A stretch of DNA of 19,785 nucleotides from positions 1 to 19,785 of the forward strand of contig JAILPG010000104.1 of NCBI GenBank assembly GCA_024699595.1, in the 5' to 3' direction. The translations under genes were made by a program, and so were the position numbers. Source of the stretch: Lachnospiraceae bacterium (GTDB taxonomy: Bacteria > Bacillota_A > Clostridia > Lachnospirales > Lachnospiraceae). Positions 15,848 to 19,785 of this stretch are shown here, piece by piece (position 1 is the stretch's first letter; each line of letters starts with the position of its first letter). Under the pieces are notes generated by a model, which was given only the letters and a program-made list of their open reading frames with translations, ran no database searches and was not told where the DNA came from.

Positions 15848-16861
15848 TCATTCAAACTCTATCGTACCAGTAGGCTTAGCCGTAACATCATACAGGCATC
15901 TGTTTATGCCTTCCACTTCATGGGTGATCCTGTATGATATCTTTTCCAGAAGCTCCCAGTCTATTCTTTCAATGGTTGCCGTCATTGCATCCTTTGTATT
16001 TACGGCACGGATTATGCATACCCACTCAAAGGCCCTCTTTCCGTCCTTTACACCGGTTGCCTTCATATCAGGCACAACGGTAAAATACTGCCATACCTTT
16101 TTATCAAGACCGGCATTTTTGAATTCCTCACGAAGTATCGCATCGGATTCGCGAAGTGCATTAAGACGGTCTCTGGTGATCGCACCCGTGCATCTTACGC
16201 CAAGACCCGGACCCGGGAAGGGCTGTCTGTTAACCATTTCATCTGGAAGTCCGAGTGCTGCTCCGACTACTCTTACCTCATCCTTAAATAAAAGCTTTAA
16301 GGGTTCCACAAGCTCCATTTTTACCTCATCAGGAAGTCCTCCCACATTGTGATGAGCCTTGATCCCGTCCTTGCTCTCAAGGATATCGGGATATATGGTT
16401 CCCTGCCCAAGGAATCCGACACCCTCGATCTTTGCCGCCTCTTCATCAAAGACTTTTATGAATTCGCCGCCTATGATCTTTCTCTTCTGTTCGGGATCCG
16501 ATACTCCGGCAAGCAGATCAAGGAACCTGTCAGTTGCGTCAATATATACAAGATTTGCATGTAACTGCTTTTTGAACACATCTATTACCATTTCGCTCTC
16601 ACCCTTGCGCATGAGTCCATGATTTACATGAATGCAGGTAAGCTGGTCACCGATGGCTTTTATTAGAAGAGCTGCAACAACGGATGAGTCCACGCCGCCT
16701 GAAAGGGCAAGCAGTACCTTTCCGTCACCGACCTGCTTTCTTATGAGTCCGATCTGCTCATCGATAAACTTATCAGCCTGTTCCTTGGTCTCTATCCTTT
16801 CCATGGAATCGGGTCTGATATTTTCGCTGTTTGAATAATAATCGCTTCTTGAATCTGCCAT
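15848..16861 (-). CDS. GMP synthase synthetase subunit without a glutamine amidotransferase domain
   Basis: A 337-residue protein matching only the ATP pyrophosphatase and dimerisation domains of GuaA. The PP-loop LALSGGVDSSVVAALL lies near residues 52-67, followed by IHVNHGLMRKGESE, GQGTIYPDILES, KAHHNVGGLP, PFPGPGLGVRC and the C-terminal Glu-rich IDWELLEKISYRI...GTIEFE. Usual bacterial GuaA is about 510 residues, with an N-terminal class I glutaminase of about 190; here the N-terminus (about 45 residues) has no such domain and nothing upstream encodes it. It would use free ammonia or a separate glutaminase to make GMP from XMP. ATG at 16861 has TTGGAG 6 bases upstream. It heads the cofactor/formate dehydrogenase operon. 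Confidence 0.88.
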   Translation of the reverse strand: MADSRSDYYSNSENIRPDSMERIETKEQADKFIDEQIGLIRKQVGDGKVLLALSGGVDSSVVAALLIKAIGDQLTCIHVNHGLMRKGESEMVIDVFKKQLHANLVYIDATDRFLDLLAGVSDPEQKRKIIGGEFIKVFDEEAAKIEGVGFLGQGTIYPDILESKDGIKAHHNVGGLPDEVKMELVEPLKLLFKDEVRVVGAALGLPDEMVNRQPFPGPGLGVRCTGAITRDRLNALRESDAILREEFKNAGLDKKVWQYFTVVPDMKATGVKDGKRAFEWVCIIRAVNTKDAMTATIERIDWELLEKISYRITHEVEGINRCLYDVTAKPTGTIEFE

Positions 16862-16944
16862 AATGTTCTCCAATCTTAATTGTGTTATAATTACCGTAAC
16901 AGCTTCTATCCGTTCGCGATAAGAATGCGTCTTACATGGATATT

Positions 16945-16974
16945 ATTATAGCTTATCGGGAGTTGCGTTAGCAA
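16945..16974 (-). promoter_or_regulatory. Candidate promoter of the guaA-fdh-moco operon
   Basis: On the minus strand TTGCTA (16969-16974) is 18 bp from TATAAT (16945-16950). This gives a leader of about 75 bases before the GMP synthase ATG; the -35 box sits within an inverted repeat (16961-16976). A second possible -10 (TATAAC) lies nearer the gene without a clear -35. This is the only clear region available for driving the operon's first gene. Confidence 0.45.
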
Positions 16975-16998
16975 CTGAGAAGTGTTCTTTAACTTCTC
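16961..16998. repeat. Two adjacent hairpins in the divergent intergenic region
   Basis: AGTTGC-GTTA-GCAACT (16961-16976) is directly followed by GAGAAGT-N8-ACTTCTC (16977-16998), both perfect stems (6 and 7 bp). They lie between the divergent GMP synthase and rubredoxin-fusion genes, the first overlapping the proposed minus-strand -35 box. They may be operators or leader-RNA structures of the plus-strand gene. There is no T run, so a terminator is unlikely. Confidence 0.5.
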
Positions 16999-17029
16999 GT
17001 ACAAATATGATCATCAGAGGAGGTATTTT

Positions 17030-17653
17030 ATGGACAAAAAGGCAATGTATTCATTAAGCTACGGTCTGTTTGTGATATGTGCAAACATGGACGGAAAGGA
17101 CAACGGCTGTATCACGAACACGGCTATTCAGGTGACAAGCGAACCAAACAGGATATCCGTTGCCATAAACAAAGGCAATTATACCCATGACATGATAAAG
17201 TATACGGGGCTATTTACCGTATCCGTATTAAGCGAAGCAGCAGACTTTGAGCTGTTTAAGCACTTCGGCTTCCAGTCGGGAAGGGATGTTGACAAGTTCG
17301 CTGATTTTACTGCCTGCAAAAGAGCATCAAACGGAACAATGATCATCACAAAGGGAACAAATGCCTATATCAGTGCCAAGGTGGTAAAAGAAGTGGATCT
17401 CGGAACCCATACCCTGTTCATCGCTGACGTTACGGATATGGATGTGCTTTCGGATGTACCTTCCGCAACCTATACCTACTATCAGTCAAACATCAAGCCA
17501 AAGCCCGAGGCAGTCGGAAAGACAGCAGACGGTCAGACCGTATGGCGCTGCAAGATCTGCGGATATGAATATGTCGGAGAAGAGCTTCCCGATGACTTCA
17601 TATGTCCGATATGCAAGCATCCCGCTTCGGATTTTGAGAAGGTAACCAAGTAA
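17030..17653 (+). CDS. Flavin reductase-rubredoxin fusion (Hrb-like high molecular weight rubredoxin)
   Basis: A 207-residue protein. Residues 1 to about 160 are a flavin reductase-like FMN-binding domain (YGLFVICANMDGKDNGCITN, NKGNYTHDMI, FTVSVLSEAADFELFKHFGFQSG). Residues 170-207 form a rubredoxin, with Cys174-X2-Cys177 and Cys192-X2-Cys195 in WRCKICGYEYVGEELPDDF. Such fusions (Hrb of acetogenic clostridia) take electrons from NAD(P)H and pass them to oxygen- or NO-detoxifying flavodiiron proteins or other acceptors; here the partner is not in view. ATG at 17030 follows AGAGGAGGT by 5 bases. It is transcribed away from the operon, so any functional link to it is inference. Confidence 0.9.
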   Translation: MDKKAMYSLSYGLFVICANMDGKDNGCITNTAIQVTSEPNRISVAINKGNYTHDMIKYTGLFTVSVLSEAADFELFKHFGFQSGRDVDKFADFTACKRASNGTMIITKGTNAYISAKVVKEVDLGTHTLFIADVTDMDVLSDVPSATYTYYQSNIKPKPEAVGKTADGQTVWRCKICGYEYVGEELPDDFICPICKHPASDFEKVTK

Positions 17654-17712
17654 ACTGTGCTCAGGTACCATCGTAAATATATTAAATGCATTGGCTATTT
17701 TAAACTTTATGG

Positions 17713-17741
17713 TTGACAAGAGAATGTTTGTTCGATATAAT
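17713..17741 (+). promoter_or_regulatory. Consensus sigma-A promoter of the IS1595-like transposase gene
   Basis: TTGACA (17713-17718), a 17-bp spacer and TATAAT (17736-17741) match the consensus at every position. The spacer holds one LexA-like box and a second lies just after the -10, so a repressor would cover the promoter. The transposase ATG lies 39 bp downstream of the -10, preceded by CGGAGG. Confidence 0.8.
17721..17734 (+). promoter_or_regulatory. LexA (SOS)-like box 1, within the promoter spacer
   Basis: AGAATGTTTGTTCG resembles the Gram-positive LexA/DinR box CGAACNNNNGTTCG: the GTTCG half is perfect and the GAAC half has one changed base. It lies wholly between the -35 and -10 boxes. 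Confidence 0.5.
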
Positions 17742-17749
17742 TCAATTAT

Positions 17750-17763
17750 AGAACATTTGTTCC
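17750..17763 (+). promoter_or_regulatory. LexA (SOS)-like box 2, downstream of the -10 box
   Basis: AGAACATTTGTTCC contains GAAC-N4-GTTC with perfect 5-bp arms (GAACA/TGTTC). It fits the firmicute LexA consensus and covers the expected transcription start. Its centre is 29 bp from box 1, about three helical turns. Confidence 0.6.
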
Positions 17764-17779
17764 CTCGGAGGCCAGATAT

Positions 17780-18826
17780 ATGTCAGAACTGAAAGATGTC
17801 ATAACTTCATACAACAGCCTGTCATTCAGTGACCGTATAGTGTTTTATACTACCATCACTAATGATATAACGGTTTCAGATGACATACAGTCATTTCTGA
17901 TAGAAAAGCGGCTTAACGGAGAAGGATCATGTATCTGCTGCGAGGGGACGCATGTTGTAAAGAACGGGAAGCGTAAGGACGGTATACAGAGATATCTGTG
18001 CCGCGACTGCCACAGATCTTTTATCCCCGGTTCTGATTCCGTGACTTCACGTACACGAAAACCCCTTTCTGTATGGGCTGCATACTTAAAGTGCATGATG
18101 GATCAGAAGACGCTCAGGAAGTCCTCTGAGGAATGTCATATCTCAATGGCCACGGCGTTCACATGGCGTCACAAGATACTCGATACTTTAAGCGGACTTA
18201 CAGAGAAGACATACCTGACAGGGACCGTCGAAGCCGATGAAACGTTCTTCAATGTGTCATTTAAAGGGAACCACAGGAAAAGCCTTGATTTTTCGATGCC
18301 CCGTAAGGCACACAGGCGCGGAAACGATGTCCACGTAAAAGGGCTGTCATCTGAAAAGATATGCGTCCCCTGTGCGGTAGACGATACCGGCATGTCCTGT
18401 GCAGGAGTAGGTAAGCAGGGAAAAATAAGTTCGGAATGTATCAAACGGATCCTCGGGGACAGGATCGCCCCACACACCATACTCTGTACAGACAGGGAGC
18501 GTGCATATATCGATCTTGCCAGCCGGAACGGCCTTACACTGATACAGATGGATACGGACAGCCGCATAAACAGAAAAGACGGGAAAATCTGTGGCATACA
18601 GCGTATAAATGCATATCACAGCCGTCTGAAGCTTTTTATCAGAAAGTTTAACGGCATGTCAACAAAGCACCTTGGTAATTATATCGTATGGAACGCTCTC
18701 CTATCAGGAAATCACAGGAGCAGCAAGACCTTCTTTGACCAGTTGTGGGGACAGCTTTTGTGTGCCAGGATCACGATATATGGACGTGATATCCCGGGGA
18801 GACCTCCTCTTCCTGTTGTGGTCTGA
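17780..18826 (+). CDS. IS1595-family transposase
   Basis: A 348-residue DDE-type transposase. An N-terminal zinc ribbon has Cys51-X2-Cys54 and Cys74-X2-Cys77 (GSCICCEG, RYLCRDCHRS). The catalytic core has EADETFF (Asp153), LCTDRERAY (Asp238) and INAYHSRLKLFIRKFNGMSTKHL (His280 and Lys284), matching the ISXO2-like/IS1595 pattern, where H or N replaces the third acid in some groups. The length is complete. ATG at 17780 has CGGAGG 9 bases upstream. The strong promoter with LexA-like boxes is unusual for a transposase. No convincing terminal inverted repeats or target duplication were found around it, so element borders are unresolved. Confidence 0.85.
   Translation: MSELKDVITSYNSLSFSDRIVFYTTITNDITVSDDIQSFLIEKRLNGEGSCICCEGTHVVKNGKRKDGIQRYLCRDCHRSFIPGSDSVTSRTRKPLSVWAAYLKCMMDQKTLRKSSEECHISMATAFTWRHKILDTLSGLTEKTYLTGTVEADETFFNVSFKGNHRKSLDFSMPRKAHRRGNDVHVKGLSSEKICVPCAVDDTGMSCAGVGKQGKISSECIKRILGDRIAPHTILCTDRERAYIDLASRNGLTLIQMDTDSRINRKDGKICGIQRINAYHSRLKLFIRKFNGMSTKHLGNYIVWNALLSGNHRSSKTFFDQLWGQLLCARITIYGRDIPGRPPLPVVV
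17780..18826 (+). mobile_element. IS1595-like insertion sequence, ends not resolved
   Basis: Only the transposase gene can be delimited. Comparing the flanks (about 17690-17740 with 18830-18930) gave only short, poor matches. The right flank may be replaced by the left end of a TnpB element. The mobile content is supported by two transposon genes in succession at the edge of an otherwise housekeeping-type locus. Confidence 0.5.
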
Positions 18827-18865
18827 ATACAGTGTACCTGATGTGCCTTTGATAAACCAACTGGA

Positions 18866-18929
18866 ATGTGAAGCAACAGGGGCAAGCCACAGATCCTTAA
18901 AAATACTTAAGTTCCCTGTTGGTTCACAT
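18866..18929 (+). repeat. 16-bp imperfect palindrome upstream of tnpB
   Basis: ATGTGAAGCAACAGGG (18866-18881) pairs with CCCTGTTGGTTCACAT (18914-18929) with one mismatch, around a 32-base loop that contains a smaller CTTAA/TTAAG hairpin. It lies 48 bp before the TnpB start. This resembles the imperfect palindrome at the left end of IS200/IS605-type elements; it could instead be the right end of the IS1595-like element. The 150 bases between the two genes hold nothing else recognised. Confidence 0.6.
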
Positions 18930-18976
18930 GGAAGGCGGTAGGGCAAGCGGAAGCGCGCCAGAGGGAGGCAGATACC

Positions 18977-19785
18977 ATGATACTTACCGAGGAGCACAGG
19001 ATAAAACGGAGCCGACATAAGGAACTGTTCAGAATGATCGACGGATACTGTTATCGTGCAAAGAACCTGTCAAATTCAGTCCAGTACCTGATCTGTCAGA
19101 GCTACAGGATCCATCAGAAGCTTAGGAACAACGATGTCCTTGATCCCTGGGAAGATGAAATGGCAGAAAACATCAACAGAGGGATCGCAGTATATAATAC
19201 GAGGGACAAAAGTAAAAGCCTGAGGCCGGTCGATGGGGATAACGGCTATATCGCGGATGCATATTTCTTAAGCTGGTACATGAAGACTCATGACGTCTAC
19301 AAAGTGATGCCCTACGCCACCTGCAGCCAGATATGCATACAGGAAAAATGCAGACAGTGGAAGTCGTTCTATAAAGCTTTAGCTGAATACAAAAAAGATC
19401 CGGATAAGTTTCTCGGACGCCCTAAAAGGCCCGGATATCTTGACTCCCAAAACGGCCGTGAGAGCCTTGTGATCACAAGCCAGAACTTCTCCATATCAGA
19501 GGATGGTCATATCACTATGCCGGGATTTCTAAAGGAGATAAAGATAAAGGCAAGACACAGGCAGGTAAGACAGATAAGGATAAAGACAGACCGGGACAGC
19601 ATACGGATCCTTCTCATGTATGAGAAAGGAGAAGAAAAACACAGAGAGGGCGGAAATGTCATGGGGATAGCACCCGGAGTGGACAACCTTGTCACTGCAA
19701 GTCTCTCATCAGGAGGTGCACCTGTCATCATGACATTTCCGCCCTCTCTGTGTTTTTCTTCTCCTTTCTCATACATGAGAAGGAT
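18977..19785 (+). CDS. tnpB: TnpB (IS200/IS605-type RNA-guided nuclease) with Asp to Ala in RuvC-I; 3' end outside window
   Basis: An open frame from ATG at 18977 (GGGAGG 8 bases upstream) to the window end. The N-terminal part has the TnpB wedge/REC-type order and the LGRPKRPGYLD motif, where TnpB proteins have a basic 'PxxPxY' stretch. The RuvC-I motif, normally GI-D-PGVDNLVT, reads GIAPGVDNLVTAS, so residue 232 is Ala (codon GCA, 19670-19672) instead of the catalytic Asp. This would inactivate the nuclease if the base calls are right. The last 57 bases (19729-19785) are a perfect reverse copy of 19607-19663, so the final 19 codons are probably not the true gene. No tnpA is visible; the omega-RNA/right end would lie downstream. 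Confidence 0.75.
   Translation, partial: MILTEEHRIKRSRHKELFRMIDGYCYRAKNLSNSVQYLICQSYRIHQKLRNNDVLDPWEDEMAENINRGIAVYNTRDKSKSLRPVDGDNGYIADAYFLSWYMKTHDVYKVMPYATCSQICIQEKCRQWKSFYKALAEYKKDPDKFLGRPKRPGYLDSQNGRESLVITSQNFSISEDGHITMPGFLKEIKIKARHRQVRQIRIKTDRDSIRILLMYEKGEEKHREGGNVMGIAPGVDNLVTASLSSGGAPVIMTFPPSLCFSSPFSYMRR
19607..19785. repeat. Perfect 57-bp inverted repeat with 65-bp loop at window end
   Basis: 19607-19663 and 19729-19785 are exact reverse complements. The arm is coding sequence of tnpB, including the MYEKGEEKHREGGNVM segment, which therefore also reads on the opposite strand. A palindrome of coding sequence that stops at the window edge is typical of a fold-back artefact at a contig end, though a real inverted duplication cannot be excluded. 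Confidence 0.9.

Noticed and set aside
17684..18888. GGCT...AGCC ends as terminal repeats of the IS1595-like element
   Set aside because: Only four bases match at each end and no 8-bp target duplication flanks them.
19507..19776. An 89-codon open frame on the minus strand at the right end
   Set aside because: It is the mirror image of tnpB produced by the inverted repeat and contains the same MYEKGEEKHREGG segment.
1..19785. CRISPR array, tRNA or rRNA genes
   Set aside because: No regularly spaced repeats, and no tRNA- or rRNA-like sequence was noticed by eye on either strand.

Overview
The window looks like chromosomal DNA of an anaerobic low-to-mid-GC Firmicute, most likely a Clostridia/Lachnospiraceae-type bacterium. 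This is an inference from strong GGAGG ribosome-binding sites, sigma-A-like promoters, the oxygen-sensitive enzymes present and protein sequence character. No rRNA or other taxonomic marker is present.

Layout. (1) Bases 1-648, minus strand: the start of a membrane-anchored SPFH/band-7 protein that runs off the left edge, with its own promoter. (2) Bases 784-16861, minus strand: a tightly packed run of 14 genes, with several 4-bp ATGA overlaps and most other gaps of 1-51 bp. In transcription order: a GMP synthase lacking its glutaminase domain, a tandem flavodoxin-fold iron-sulfur flavoprotein, a NuoF-C/GltD-like diaphorase, a NuoG-like formate dehydrogenase catalytic subunit with active-site Cys, FdhD, MoaA, a MOSC-MogA fusion, ModC, then a 195-bp structured gap, ModA, ModB, MoeA, a second MoeA/MogA-like molybdopterin-binding protein, a MobB-MoaC fusion and MobA. 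A terminator is embedded in the last codons of mobA. (3) Bases 17030-17653, plus strand: a divergent flavin-reductase/rubredoxin fusion (Hrb-like). (4) Bases 17713-19785, plus strand: mobile DNA, an IS1595-like transposase behind a consensus promoter with two LexA-like boxes, then a TnpB-type gene whose first RuvC Asp reads as Ala. The window ends in a perfect 57-bp inverted repeat that looks like an assembly fold-back.

How it works together (inference from families). ModABC imports molybdate or tungstate. MoaA and the MoaC half make cPMP from GTP. The MogA half and MoeA adenylylate molybdopterin and insert metal. MobA, helped by the MobB half, adds GMP to give bis-MGD. FdhD prepares the cofactor for formate dehydrogenase. 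The diaphorase would link formate/CO2 to NAD(P)H, and the flavoprotein may be an electron partner. The GMP synthase could feed the guanine nucleotides used by MoaA and MobA. The molybdopterin synthase genes (moaD, moaE) and the MoaD-activating enzyme are not in this window.
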